Shown here one piece after another: positions 7,873 to 17,174 of a stretch of 64,000 nucleotides of DNA; positions within the stretch are counted from its first letter, which is position 1, and each line of letters opens with the position of its first letter. The position numbers and the translations under genes were made by a program. The stretch is from the NCBI RefSeq assembly GCF_001936575.1, contig NZ_MSMP01000025.1, positions 1 to 64,000 of the forward strand, in the 5' to 3' direction. Source of the stretch: Tenacibaculum agarivorans. Its GTDB lineage: Bacteria; Bacteroidota; Bacteroidia; Flavobacteriales; Flavobacteriaceae. The notes beneath the pieces were generated by a model, which was not told the DNA's origin, searched no databases, and was given only the letters and a program-made list of their open reading frames with translations.

Positions 7873-9237
7873 TTATTTTACAAATTTAACCATTTCTTCA
7901 ATTGTAAGTAGCTGTTCTTCTCTGTTTTGTGTATTCTTTAACTTGAACTTATCTCCCTCTACAGAAGTAACTACATACTCAATTGCTCTCTTATCAACAT
8001 ACTTCCATTGTTTTTTCTGTTGATTATTACTAGTAGCTAAATCAGGATATAACTCTGATTTGATTCCTGCATTTCTTAAGACTGCTATTGCTTTTATTTT
8101 TGCTATACCTTCACTCTCATCAAAGTTTAAAAACAAAACTTTAGGTTTAGGTAATTCAACTGTTTCAAAAAGCCCTAACTCTTCCATTACTAAATAAATT
8201 CTATCTAACCCAAATGATATACCAACACCACTAACATCTTTCAAACCAAAAATTCCAGTAAGGTCATCATATCTTCCTCCTCCACCTATAGAACCTATTT
8301 TCACTTCTTTTGGTGCTGCAACTTCAAAAATAGCACCTGTATAGTAATTTAAACCTCTAGCTAAAGTTACATCTAATTCTAAAGCTGCTGTTTGTAATCC
8401 CAATTCATTAATACTGTTAATTACAAAAGCTAACTCTTCTACTCCTTTACTACCTTCTTCAGAACTCACTAACATTTTTGATAATGATTCTAATTTATCT
8501 TCATTAGATCCCGTAAAATCAAAAAGTGGTTGTACTTTTTCAATGGCTTCCTCAGAAATTCCTTTGGAAATCATTTCAGCAACTACTCCATCTTTTCCTA
8601 TTTTATCTAGTTTGTCTAACGCTACTGTAAAATCGATCAACTTATCTTTTGCTCCAATTACTTCAGCAATTCCAGATAAGATTTTTCGATTGTTAATTTT
8701 AATAGTCGTTCCTATTACATTTAACTTACTAAAAACGGAATCATATAATTGTACAAATTCAACTTCTTGCCATAAAGAATCACTTCCAACTACATCAGCA
8801 TCACATTGGTAGAACTCTCTAAAACGTCCTTTTTGTGGGCGATCTGCTCTCCAAACTGGCTGTATTTGATATCTTTTGAATGGAAATGTAATTTCATTTT
8901 GATGTTGTACTACGTAACGTGCAAAGGGTACAGTTAAATCGTAACGCAAAGCTTTTTCAGAGATTTGAGTAGTTAACTTATTGCTATCTTTAGCTGTTAA
9001 TATACTTTCATCTGCTTTACTTAAATAATCACCAGAATTTAAAATCTTAAAAATCAAACGATCTCCTTCCTCTCCATATTTCCCCATAAGAGTAGATGAA
9101 TTTTCAAAACTTGGAGTTTCAATAGGTTGAAATCCGAATAACTCAAAAGAATGCTTAATTGTATTAAAAATAAAATTTCTTCTAGCTACTTGTGTTGGTG
9201 AAAAATCTCTTGTTCCCTTTGGAATACTTGGTCTCAT
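7873..9237 (-). CDS. hisS: Histidyl-tRNA synthetase
   Basis: Charges tRNA-His in the cytosol. Class II motifs are all visible: motif 2 around GRFREFYQCDADVVG, the histidine-binding motifs LARGLNYYTGAIFEV and GGGGRYDDL, and motif 3 GVGISFGLDRI; the anticodon-binding domain is the C-terminal 95 residues. I take ATG 9237 as start (454 residues, MRPSIPKGTRDFSP); a TTG at 9249 would add four residues and match homologues less well. Normal family length. folE follows 46 nt downstream. Confidence 0.97.
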   Translation of the reverse strand: MRPSIPKGTRDFSPTQVARRNFIFNTIKHSFELFGFQPIETPSFENSSTLMGKYGEEGDRLIFKILNSGDYLSKADESILTAKDSNKLTTQISEKALRYDLTVPFARYVVQHQNEITFPFKRYQIQPVWRADRPQKGRFREFYQCDADVVGSDSLWQEVEFVQLYDSVFSKLNVIGTTIKINNRKILSGIAEVIGAKDKLIDFTVALDKLDKIGKDGVVAEMISKGISEEAIEKVQPLFDFTGSNEDKLESLSKMLVSSEEGSKGVEELAFVINSINELGLQTAALELDVTLARGLNYYTGAIFEVAAPKEVKIGSIGGGGRYDDLTGIFGLKDVSGVGISFGLDRIYLVMEELGLFETVELPKPKVLFLNFDESEGIAKIKAIAVLRNAGIKSELYPDLATSNNQQKKQWKYVDKRAIEYVVTSVEGDKFKLKNTQNREEQLLTIEEMVKFVK

Positions 9238-9351
9238 TTCAGTTATCAATTATCATTTAACAATTATCAGTGAACAGTTATACTTTGATTATTATTCATC
9301 AATAATTGTTAATTATTATTAAGTTGGCAAATATCCGAATTTATTGGCGGA

Positions 9352-10281
9352 TTATGAAGTTTTATTTCTTCGTTTTAATTGATAGATAGAAGCGTTCAAT
9401 TCAAAACCTAACAGTAATACAATTGCATTTAACCAAACAAATAACATTAAGATTAAAAGTGTTCCGATAGACCCATATAGTTGGTTGTATTGTGCAAATT
9501 TTACTACATAAATTCCGAAAAGATAAAATGTAAATAAGGATACTACTGTGGTTAATATAGCTCCAGGGGAAAAGAACTTTATATCACTCCCTTGCTTAGT
9601 TCCATATCTAAAAAGTAAAGATACTACGGTGTAAATCATAACTAAAAATAAGAAACCTCTTCCAAAATAAAACAAGTTAAGATCACTTGTATCAAACCAT
9701 CCTATTTGATCAATCTTTGTTAAAGCGACTTGGTATAGAATAACTAAAGTTACTGTTATAATTAAGAAAAAAGACATTAATAAAGAAACAGCTAATGATA
9801 TAATATATGCTTTGAATACATTTCTAAACTCGCGTACATGATAAGAATATTCGAATCCTCCAAAAATGGCATTAACTCCATTAGTCATTAGAAAAATAGA
9901 GGCTAAAAAACCAAAAGAAAGTAAACCTCCATACTGATTATTAATGATATCTTTTATAACTCCATTAACGGCATCAAAAGTTTTAGGAGGCAATCCTTCT
10001 CTGAATAAATCAAATAACCCTTCTTGAAAACCGTCTATAGGTAAATAAGGAATTAACGTAAGTATGAACAGTAAAAAAGGAAAAATCGCCATAAAAAAAC
10101 TAAATGCAATCCCTCCTGCCCTAGTTGTTAAAGCACCTTTTACAATACCAATGGTATACATCTCCAAAACATCATACAAAGACAGCCCTTCTAAACCTGG
10201 AATTTTTATTTTTTTTCCAAATCTAACTAGCCAATTGACTATTGGAATTTTTTCTAGACTTTGTTCTATTTCTTTTGACAT
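9352..10281 (-). CDS. YihY/virulence factor BrkB family membrane protein
   Basis: A 309-residue inner-membrane protein of the YihY (formerly 'RNase BN') family. After a cytosolic N-terminus of about 50 residues it has about six membrane helices, with the family's RAGGIAFSFFMAIFPFLL and GSIGTLLILMLFVWLNA segments. The family is widespread and its function is not settled; the old ribonuclease BN assignment was withdrawn. It lies 46 nt downstream of the pentapeptide-repeat gene, on the same strand. Confidence 0.93.
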   Translation of the reverse strand: MSKEIEQSLEKIPIVNWLVRFGKKIKIPGLEGLSLYDVLEMYTIGIVKGALTTRAGGIAFSFFMAIFPFLLFILTLIPYLPIDGFQEGLFDLFREGLPPKTFDAVNGVIKDIINNQYGGLLSFGFLASIFLMTNGVNAIFGGFEYSYHVREFRNVFKAYIISLAVSLLMSFFLIITVTLVILYQVALTKIDQIGWFDTSDLNLFYFGRGFLFLVMIYTVVSLLFRYGTKQGSDIKFFSPGAILTTVVSLFTFYLFGIYVVKFAQYNQLYGSIGTLLILMLFVWLNAIVLLLGFELNASIYQLKRRNKTS

Positions 10282-10327
10282 TTACTTAGTTAGCTCTTAG
10301 CTTTTTAGTTTTAGCTTTAATAAATAA

Positions 10328-10900
10328 TTAGTCTTGTAATCTAATATTATATTTTTCCAACAAATTAACCACATTATCCTTTGAAAACACAGCTTTTTCT
10401 AGTTTATTAGTTTCTAAATTTATTGAAAAGTTACGAGCTGTTTTAAAATTTACATTTCTTAAATCAGTTTCTTCAAAGATGGAACCTAACAAATCACAAT
10501 TATCAAAATATGAAAACTGTGCATCGGCTTCAGTAAAATCCACTTCCCTAATACTACAATCGACAAACTGAAAATTACGCATTTTTAGTTGATAAAAAGA
10601 CGAATAATCTAATTGACAATCTGTAAAATTGATTCGTAATAAAAACGGATCAACTTCATAGAATTTAACACCTAATAATTTTGAACTCTTAAAATCTACA
10701 TCTTTAAAGCTACTTTCTTTTAATCTAGTATTACTAAAATTACAATCAATAAATTCACATTCTAAAAATTCAGAATTTACAATATGCATTTCAGAAAAGT
10801 TACAATTTTGGAAAGTACATGAATCAAAATCAACTCTACTTATTTCATCATTGGTAAAACTTCTCTTCTCAAATGTTTCATTATCGTAATACTCATTCAT
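10328..10900 (-). CDS. Pentapeptide-repeat protein
   Basis: A 190-residue protein built from degenerate five-residue repeats with Phe/Leu at the centre and small or Cys residues two positions before (CTFQNCNFSEMHIVNSEFLEC and following), in two blocks (about 25-85 and 95-155). Such repeats form a right-handed square beta-helix. No signal peptide, so cytosolic. Some members bind DNA gyrase and give quinolone tolerance (Qnr), but here the lengths and loops do not allow that call. It precedes the YihY-family gene by 46 nt. Confidence 0.88.
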   Translation of the reverse strand: MNEYYDNETFEKRSFTNDEISRVDFDSCTFQNCNFSEMHIVNSEFLECEFIDCNFSNTRLKESSFKDVDFKSSKLLGVKFYEVDPFLLRINFTDCQLDYSSFYQLKMRNFQFVDCSIREVDFTEADAQFSYFDNCDLLGSIFEETDLRNVNFKTARNFSINLETNKLEKAVFSKDNVVNLLEKYNIRLQD

Positions 10901-11153
10901 GAATCTAATTTTAAACTTTTAAATATATAGCAATAAAATTTAAAACTGTAGCTTTGATTCTACTGAATCCTTCTATTCTCGATCCAAGAATAACTGTTTT
11001 ATCTAACAGTAAAGTACCTATCAATTTATGTTTAGCATCTCAATCAGAAATAATTTCTTTACTAAAAACAGTATATTCTTTTTGAGTTTATACTTCTTAT
11101 TTCATTTTTCTTGAGTAACAAGTTAATAATTGAAGAATGCGTATTATATTTTT

Positions 11154-11570
11154 TCATTGTATTTCTTCTTTTAATTCATATTCAATCACTTTCCCATTAT
11201 CATAAGTTACTAATCCAAAAAGTTTATCCGATTTGAGTCTTAATTTTAACTTATTTAAATAGGTATACTGAATTTCTTTTGGGTTTGAATTCACAATAAT
11301 TTCATTGTCTTCCAACTTCCAATCGTATATATATGAATGTACATACGTTTCTTTTTCACAACTAGAAATACCTTTTTCTGTGAGTTCTATTTTATCTTTA
11401 GTTAGCTTAACAAGAATATATATTTGTTCTCCTGCACAAGGATCTGGAATAGGTGTTTCTTCACATACTGAATTGACATTAGCCGAGAATGTTTTACCGA
11501 ACAAATTTCTACCTACGTTTTGTCCTTGAACTGTTGCTGTAATTAATATGAGTATTAAATTGAACTTCAT
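11154..11570 (-). CDS. Small exported protein of unknown function
   Basis: 138 residues from ATG 11570; a TTG nine bases upstream would add three residues. A signal peptide (ILILITATVQGQ) is followed by a beta-rich domain of the lipocalin-like kind, with Cys residues in EETPIPDPCAGEQ and SSCEKET. The gene begins 14 nt after the stop of the 412-residue lipoprotein gene, so the two are probably one operon. I recognise no specific family. Confidence 0.7.
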   Translation of the reverse strand: MKFNLILILITATVQGQNVGRNLFGKTFSANVNSVCEETPIPDPCAGEQIYILVKLTKDKIELTEKGISSCEKETYVHSYIYDWKLEDNEIIVNSNPKEIQYTYLNKLKLRLKSDKLFGLVTYDNGKVIEYELKEEIQ

Positions 11571-11584
11571 AACAAACAACTATT

Positions 11585-12823
11585 TTAATTAAAATTACTT
11601 TCTGGTTCACATAACATTATCTTATTTTTTTCTACATAAGTAATATATTCTTTATCTAGAGTTTCGAAAAAGTAAGGGTGTATTGCTTCGTGTTCTGGTA
11701 CTATTTTAGTGACTTTATTTTTATCAAAATCAATTTCCCAGATACATCTGAACGTCATACCACTATTATCAAAATACAAAATATTTTTTCTAGAATGCCA
11801 ACAAATGCCACCAAAGAGAAGCGCTTCACCTGTATCTTCATCAACAGCTAAACCAAACTCTTTACTCTCTTTAATATGATCACTTAATTTAAACTTCAAT
11901 TCTGGAAGTTTATCAACTATATATTCATTTGATAATATCAGTTTACATTGCTTATTCCAATTTGTTATTTCATGAAATGACATTACTTCTCCATAGTTAA
12001 TTACTACTTTTGTTTTGTCTGGACTTATTATTTTTATATCATCTGGAGTTTCAACAATAACATTTGACAAAACAGTAGTCTCTATTTTTTGAGTTTTATT
12101 CTTAGACCCTAATACATATTCATAATATTCTTTTTTAACAACCTTTGGACGATAATCTGTTTTGATCTCTTTTATTTTGTAATAGTATAATCTACCATTT
12201 TTAAGTATTAAATTATCGAGTTGTAACGAGGTAAGTTCATGAAAGAAAGTTTCTGCATCATAGTCACTCACTAGATTAGACGCTACTGAAGATAAATTAA
12301 CAGTATCAATCTCATAAAGCTCTTTATTATCATTTAATTCGTAAACATTTATAATAAGATTATCTTTTTTTAAAGGATATTCAACTCCCATAAAATAAAA
12401 ACGCATTTGATTATTTATAATTGAAGTTTTTACATTAAAAAAATATTCATTCTTTTTTTCTGATGTATAATACACTCCTCTGTTCCAATACTTATCGTTT
12501 GTAACAATTTTATAATCTAATGTTTTTGTATAGTTTTTAGTTACATTATCAGACATCCCATTAATAGCTATTGAAATTTCATATAATCTCTTTATAGAGT
12601 CTTTTTCTCTCTCTAGTTTTTGTGTATCCGTTTTTATTTTACCTAAACTATTATCGTGTGCTTTTTCTATACTTTCAATAGTTTTCTGCTGTTTTAAAAT
12701 CTGTTCTTTTTGTTTAGATATTTCTTTTTTAAAATTCTCAATTTGAACTATATCTTCCTTTTTTGACTTATTAGAACAACTAAGAACGATTAGCATTACA
12801 ATTACAACTGAAACTTGTCTCAT
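11585..12823 (-). CDS. Coiled-coil lipoprotein of unknown function
   Basis: A 412-residue lipoprotein with lipobox VLSC (Cys16). Residues about 25-85 are a charged coiled coil rich in Lys, Glu and Gln (KKEISKQKEQILKQQKTIE), followed by a soluble beta-rich region of about 320 residues with no catalytic motif that I can name; the C-terminal third contains short propeller-like strands (NILYFDNSGMTF, IWEIDFD). Likely anchored in the outer or inner membrane facing the periplasm. The small exported protein downstream is 14 nt away. No family recognised. Confidence 0.72.
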   Translation of the reverse strand: MRQVSVVIVMLIVLSCSNKSKKEDIVQIENFKKEISKQKEQILKQQKTIESIEKAHDNSLGKIKTDTQKLEREKDSIKRLYEISIAINGMSDNVTKNYTKTLDYKIVTNDKYWNRGVYYTSEKKNEYFFNVKTSIINNQMRFYFMGVEYPLKKDNLIINVYELNDNKELYEIDTVNLSSVASNLVSDYDAETFFHELTSLQLDNLILKNGRLYYYKIKEIKTDYRPKVVKKEYYEYVLGSKNKTQKIETTVLSNVIVETPDDIKIISPDKTKVVINYGEVMSFHEITNWNKQCKLILSNEYIVDKLPELKFKLSDHIKESKEFGLAVDEDTGEALLFGGICWHSRKNILYFDNSGMTFRCIWEIDFDKNKVTKIVPEHEAIHPYFFETLDKEYITYVEKNKIMLCEPESNFN

Positions 12824-12877
12824 TTATATGATAATTAGAAAAATATATTACATAAGTAAAAATATGATATATAAACA

Positions 12878-12913
12878 AAAAACGATCAGAATAATCTAAT
12901 TCTGATCGTTTTT
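12878..12913. terminator. Bidirectional-type terminator hairpin
   Basis: A perfect 15-bp stem (AAAAACGATCAGAAT with ATTCTGATCGTTTTT) around a 6-nt loop. It lies downstream of the M3 peptidase gene on the minus strand, giving a stem followed by T residues in that direction, and in front of the lipoprotein gene. Confidence 0.88.
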
Positions 12914-13016
12914 AACGTATATCTGTAAAGAAATAATCTTTTTATGATGTAATATGAGTCATTAGTATTAAGTACTTAGTGCTTATTTAAAACTTGAAAT
13001 ACTGCCAACTGGATAC

Positions 13017-15131
13017 TTATTTCAGCCCTCTTGCTTTTAACATAGGTTCAGCTTGAGGATCTCTCCCAGCAAAAGTTTTATACATTTCAGAATACTCCAT
13101 TGTACTTCCTCTAGATAATACTTCCTTACGGAACTTATCTCCATTTGCACGAGTTAGTAGGCCATTGTTTTTAAACCAATCATAAGCATCATGACTTAAC
13201 ATTTCTGTCCATAAATATGAATAATATCCAGCTCCATAACCTCCACTAAAAATATGCGCAAAATATGTAGAACGATATCTTGGTGGAATTTCATCTACAT
13301 TTAATTTCATTTTTTCTAAAGCCTCTTTTTCAAAGGCAGCTACATCTTTAATTTCTGTATCTACTCCAGTAGTATGCCATTGCATATCTAAATTTGAAGC
13401 ACATAGATTTTCTATAATAGAATATCCTTGATTGAAAGTACCTGCTGCTTTAATCTTATTTAATAAGGTCTCAGGAATTACTTCTCCTGTTTTATAGTGT
13501 AATGCATAATTATTTAACACTTCAGGATGTGTTGCCCAATTCTCATTAACTTGAGAAGGAAACTCTACAAAGTCTCTTGCCGTGCTAGTTCCTGAAATTG
13601 ATGCATATTGCTGATCTCCAAATAAACCGTGTAAAGCATGTCCAAATTCATGAAACATTGTTTCCACTTCATCGTAACTAATTAGAGCTGGTTCTCCTTC
13701 AGCTGGTTTAGGTGAATTACATACATTATAAACTACAGGTTTTTGATTACGTAACTTTGATTGCTTTACAAAAGCACTCATCCAAGCTCCTCCTCTTTTA
13801 CTATCTCTTGCAAAAAAATCACCATAGAACAAACCTAGTTTACTCCCATCCTCTTCAAAGATCTCATATACAACAACATCTGGATGATACACAGGAATAT
13901 CAGTACGCTTTTTGAAGCTTAACCCGTATAACTTATTTGCAGCAAAGAATACTCCTTTTTCCAATACATTGTTGATTTCAAAGTATTGTTTAACCTGTTC
14001 TTCATCTAAATTGTATTTAGATTTACGAACTTTTTCTGCATAAAAATTCCAATCGTAAGGTGTTAATTTAAAATCACCTCCATTCTTATTAATTTCTGCT
14101 TGAATTTCTTTGATTTCTGAAGCTGCTTTTTCTAAAGAACCTGGTATTAAATTAGTAAACATTTCAAAAACCTTATCTGGTGTAGAAGCCATAGTACCTT
14201 GTAAACTCCAGCTTGCATAATTATCGAAACCTAAAATTTTAGCTTTTTGAGCACGTAATGCTACAATTTGTTTTACTAATTCAGAGGTGTCATATGCTCC
14301 TCCTTCTGTTCTATGAATTGATTTTGAGAATAGTTTTTCGCGCGTTTCTCTATCTTCTAGACTTTGTAATGATGGTTGTTGTGTAGTATTAATCAACTGG
14401 ATTTCATATTGCCCATCTTTTTCTAACGACTTTATTTTTTCTTCGGAAAATCCTTTTAGTTTTTCTTTGTTATCAACAACTACTCCCCCTTTTTTACTAG
14501 CATCTAATAACTTCTTTCCAAAATCATTTGATAAACTTGCTAGTTTTGCATTAATGTCTTTTAAGCGGGCTTTATCTTCTTCTGATACATTCGCTCCTGC
14601 CTTTGCAAATCGTTTGAATGTTTCTTTTACTAAATGCTTAGATTCTGCATCTAAATTTAAATTCTCTACAGTATTATAAACTGATTTTATTTTTTCGAAC
14701 AATTTTGTGTTCAATAAAATATCATCTCTATGTTTTGAGAATTTTGGAGCTAACTCTTTTTGATTTTCCTTAATAACATCATTAGTGTGTGCTCCTGCCA
14801 ATGCAAAAAATACAGACGTGACATTGTCTAATGTTTTGCTGCTTTCTTCTAAAGCTAAAATAGTATTTTCAAATGTTGGTGTTTCTGTATTTGCTACAAT
14901 TTTAGCTATTTCTTCATTTTGAACTTCCATACCTTTTAAAATCGCAGGCATAAAATGTTCATCTTTGATTTTTGTAAAATCAGGCGCTCCGTAGTCTAAA
15001 GTACTTTTTACCAATAAAGGATTCTCTGAAATATTCATATCTGTATCTGTAGTCTTCTCTTTTTTAGTTTCTTTATTATTACAGCTCACCATTAAGGCTA
15101 TGACTGCAATACCTAGTATGCGTTTTTTCAT
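13017..15131 (-). CDS. dcp: M3-family metallopeptidase, dipeptidyl carboxypeptidase-like lipoprotein
   Basis: A 704-residue zinc peptidase of the M3 (thimet oligopeptidase/Dcp) family that trims short peptides. The lipobox VSC (Cys17) predicts a lipid-anchored envelope form, as is usual in Bacteroidetes Dcp homologues. The zinc motif HEFGH is at His494-His498, and the downstream family segments (GTSTARDFVEFPSQVNENW, FAHIFSGGYGAGYYSYLW) are intact. The long alpha-helical N-terminal half matches the family's closed bowl fold. It lies 13 nt downstream of the Vat-like gene. Confidence 0.95.
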   Translation of the reverse strand: MKKRILGIAVIALMVSCNNKETKKEKTTDTDMNISENPLLVKSTLDYGAPDFTKIKDEHFMPAILKGMEVQNEEIAKIVANTETPTFENTILALEESSKTLDNVTSVFFALAGAHTNDVIKENQKELAPKFSKHRDDILLNTKLFEKIKSVYNTVENLNLDAESKHLVKETFKRFAKAGANVSEEDKARLKDINAKLASLSNDFGKKLLDASKKGGVVVDNKEKLKGFSEEKIKSLEKDGQYEIQLINTTQQPSLQSLEDRETREKLFSKSIHRTEGGAYDTSELVKQIVALRAQKAKILGFDNYASWSLQGTMASTPDKVFEMFTNLIPGSLEKAASEIKEIQAEINKNGGDFKLTPYDWNFYAEKVRKSKYNLDEEQVKQYFEINNVLEKGVFFAANKLYGLSFKKRTDIPVYHPDVVVYEIFEEDGSKLGLFYGDFFARDSKRGGAWMSAFVKQSKLRNQKPVVYNVCNSPKPAEGEPALISYDEVETMFHEFGHALHGLFGDQQYASISGTSTARDFVEFPSQVNENWATHPEVLNNYALHYKTGEVIPETLLNKIKAAGTFNQGYSIIENLCASNLDMQWHTTGVDTEIKDVAAFEKEALEKMKLNVDEIPPRYRSTYFAHIFSGGYGAGYYSYLWTEMLSHDAYDWFKNNGLLTRANGDKFRKEVLSRGSTMEYSEMYKTFAGRDPQAEPMLKARGLK

Positions 15132-15144
15132 TGTACCGTTATTA

Positions 15145-15765
15145 TTATTTTAGTTTATGTATTGAGTTCTGAGTTAAGTTTTGAAGGTTCTCTGTAATTT
15201 TCTCTATAGGCCAATTCCACCACTCTAACTCTAATAGTTTTTGAATTACATCTTCAGAAAAGCGTTTTTTTATTTCCTTTGCTGGATTACCTCCAACAAC
15301 TGAATAAGGTGCAACATCTTTTACAACTGTAGCATTTGTAGCTATAATGGCACCATCTCCTATAGTAACACCAGCCATTATAGTCGCATTATGACCAATC
15401 CAAACATCATTACCCACTATTACATCTCCTTTGTTAGGATATGATTTTCCTTCCATGGCTTTTTCCCAACCATTACCAAATATGGCAAATGGATATGTAG
15501 AAATAGCATCTGTTAGATGATTGGCTCCATTCATAATAAATTTTACTCCAGAAGCAATCATACAAAATTTACCAATGATTAGTTTATCTCCTGTAAAATC
15601 GAAATGGTATTTTACATTTTTCTCGAAGTTCTCTACATTTTCAAAATCATCATAATAGGTGTAATCACCTACAATAATATTAGGATTTTTGACTACGTTT
15701 TTTAAAAAGCATAGTTTATCATAATTAGGTAAAGGATACTTTTCTTCTTTGTTTGGTCCTAGCAT
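15145..15765 (-). CDS. Vat-like xenobiotic O-acetyltransferase (left-handed beta-helix)
   Basis: A 206-residue hexapeptide-repeat acetyltransferase of the Vat/CatB group, which uses acetyl-CoA to acetylate antibiotics such as streptogramin A or chloramphenicol. ATG 15765 gives MLGPNKEEKYPLPN, matching the MGPNP..YP opening of Vat enzymes; a TTG at 15774 is the alternative. Diagnostic Vat features are visible: KIGKFC-type entry (IIGKFCMIASGV), GANH with the catalytic His83 (equivalent to His82 of VatD), TYPF.IFGNGWEK, VGNDVWIGHNA and the C-terminal ELEWWNWPIEKI. It sits inside a chromosomal operon-like run, not next to mobility genes. Resistance is possible but unproven; intrinsic relatives act on unknown substrates. 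Confidence 0.88.
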   Translation of the reverse strand: MLGPNKEEKYPLPNYDKLCFLKNVVKNPNIIVGDYTYYDDFENVENFEKNVKYHFDFTGDKLIIGKFCMIASGVKFIMNGANHLTDAISTYPFAIFGNGWEKAMEGKSYPNKGDVIVGNDVWIGHNATIMAGVTIGDGAIIATNATVVKDVAPYSVVGGNPAKEIKKRFSEDVIQKLLELEWWNWPIEKITENLQNLTQNSIHKLK

Positions 15766-15770
15766 CTTTT

Positions 15771-16229
15771 TCAATGTTTAATTAAATATTCTTTTTCAGA
15801 TAATACCAATGTGCTTTTTCTATCACACCCTCCAAAACAATTTGCTAAAACATATATAGTTCTACTTAAAGTCTTAATCTTTATAAGATAGACATAACAT
15901 CCTGATTCTATTGTTTTAAAGTTTATTGTGTTATTTGAAACATTATTAACTATAGTATCTATCTGACCTAGTAAAGGAGGTATCATTTTTTCATCAAACT
16001 TTTCAACTTTTAATTCATTAAATTCTTTTTCGTTTATGATATATCCATGATAAAAATCGTTATAATCTAAACTTTTAAACTCTTGTTTAATTTGTAGTAT
16101 TTCATATCCAATAATCGCATCACTTTCAGCTTCAATTTTCAAAGTAAAAATTCCAGACCCACAAGCTTGTGAAAAAATATAACTCTGAATAAAAATTAGA
16201 CATAAAAACAACAAACGTTTCAGCTGCAT
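15771..16229 (-). CDS. Small exported protein of unknown function
   Basis: A 152-residue protein with a signal peptide (CLIFIQSYIFSQ) and a mature domain starting ACGSG. Four Cys residues in the mature part (near C23, C116, C131, C135) may form disulfides. Start ATG 16229 overlaps the nadC stop codon by 1 nt and the Vat-like gene begins 5 nt after its stop, so nadC, this gene and the acetyltransferase look co-transcribed. No family recognised. Confidence 0.72.
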   Translation of the reverse strand: MQLKRLLFLCLIFIQSYIFSQACGSGIFTLKIEAESDAIIGYEILQIKQEFKSLDYNDFYHGYIINEKEFNELKVEKFDEKMIPPLLGQIDTIVNNVSNNTINFKTIESGCYVYLIKIKTLSRTIYVLANCFGGCDRKSTLVLSEKEYLIKH

Positions 16230-17089
16230 TATTCTACTGCTTTTAAACTTAGATCCATATTATATACTGAATGTGTTAAAGCTCCTGAAGAAATAAAATC
16301 GACTCCACACTCCGCATACTTACGAATTGTTTTTTCATTAATTCCTCCTGAGCTTTCTGTTAGGCAAGTATCACCGATTAACTCTACTGCTTTTCGAGTG
16401 GCTTCATAATTAAAATTATCAATCAATATTCGATATACACCTTCGTTAGATAAAATCTCTTTGATTTCTTCTAAATTTCTAGCTTCGACTATAATTTTAA
16501 TATCTAACTCTTTTTCCGCTAAGTATTTTTTAGTTTTGGTAATGGCTTGGGTAATTCCACCTGCAAAATCGATATGGTTGTCTTTAATCATTACCATATC
16601 ATACAGTGCAAATCTGTGATTTTCTCCTCCTCCAATTTTAACCGCCCATTTTTCTAAAGCTCTAATTCCTGGTGTAGTTTTTCGAGTATCTAACACTTTT
16701 GTTTTTGTACCTTCTAGTAAATCCATGAAAGAACGAGTTTTAGTAGCTATAGCACTCATACGTTGCATTGCATTTAACACTAATCGTTCTGCTTGTAATA
16801 TAGATTGAGATTTACCTGAGACATACAATACTATGTCACCATACTTTACTTTTTCTCCATCATGAATTACTGTTTCTACTTTCAGATCTTCATCTATATA
16901 TCCAAATACTAATTTAGCAAATTCTACACCTGCAATTACTCCTTCATCTTTTACTAATAACTTTGCTTTTCCTGTAGCATCTGCTGGTATACATGATAAT
17001 GAAGTATGATCTCCTTCTCCTACATCTTCTCTAATGGCATTTGCTATAATTAATGCTAATTCTTTGGTAAATTGTTCTTGAGATATCAT
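16229..17089 (-). CDS. nadC: Nicotinate-nucleotide pyrophosphorylase (quinolinate phosphoribosyltransferase)
   Basis: Makes nicotinate mononucleotide from quinolinate and PRPP in de novo NAD synthesis. The 286-residue protein has the typical two domains: an N-terminal sandwich (AREDVGEGDHTS) and an open barrel with LDTRKTTPGIRALEKWAVKIGGGENHR, MIKDNHI, and the C-terminal IDFISSGALTHS-type phosphate site. Normal length. nadA and nadB are not in the window. Probably heads the small operon with the exported protein and Vat-like enzyme. Confidence 0.97.
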   Translation of the reverse strand: MISQEQFTKELALIIANAIREDVGEGDHTSLSCIPADATGKAKLLVKDEGVIAGVEFAKLVFGYIDEDLKVETVIHDGEKVKYGDIVLYVSGKSQSILQAERLVLNAMQRMSAIATKTRSFMDLLEGTKTKVLDTRKTTPGIRALEKWAVKIGGGENHRFALYDMVMIKDNHIDFAGGITQAITKTKKYLAEKELDIKIIVEARNLEEIKEILSNEGVYRILIDNFNYEATRKAVELIGDTCLTESSGGINEKTIRKYAECGVDFISSGALTHSVYNMDLSLKAVE

Positions 17090-17174
17090 TTTTTATGAAT
17101 TGTATGTAATTGTAAAAATAATATTTTAAATACAACCAAATGCATATTCTCAAGAACAACTCATAACATAGAAG

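Noticed and set aside
15766..15774. TTG start for the Vat-like gene
   Set aside because: It would overlap the previous stop and add three residues; the ATG at 15765 matches the conserved Vat N-terminus and puts the catalytic His at the expected number.
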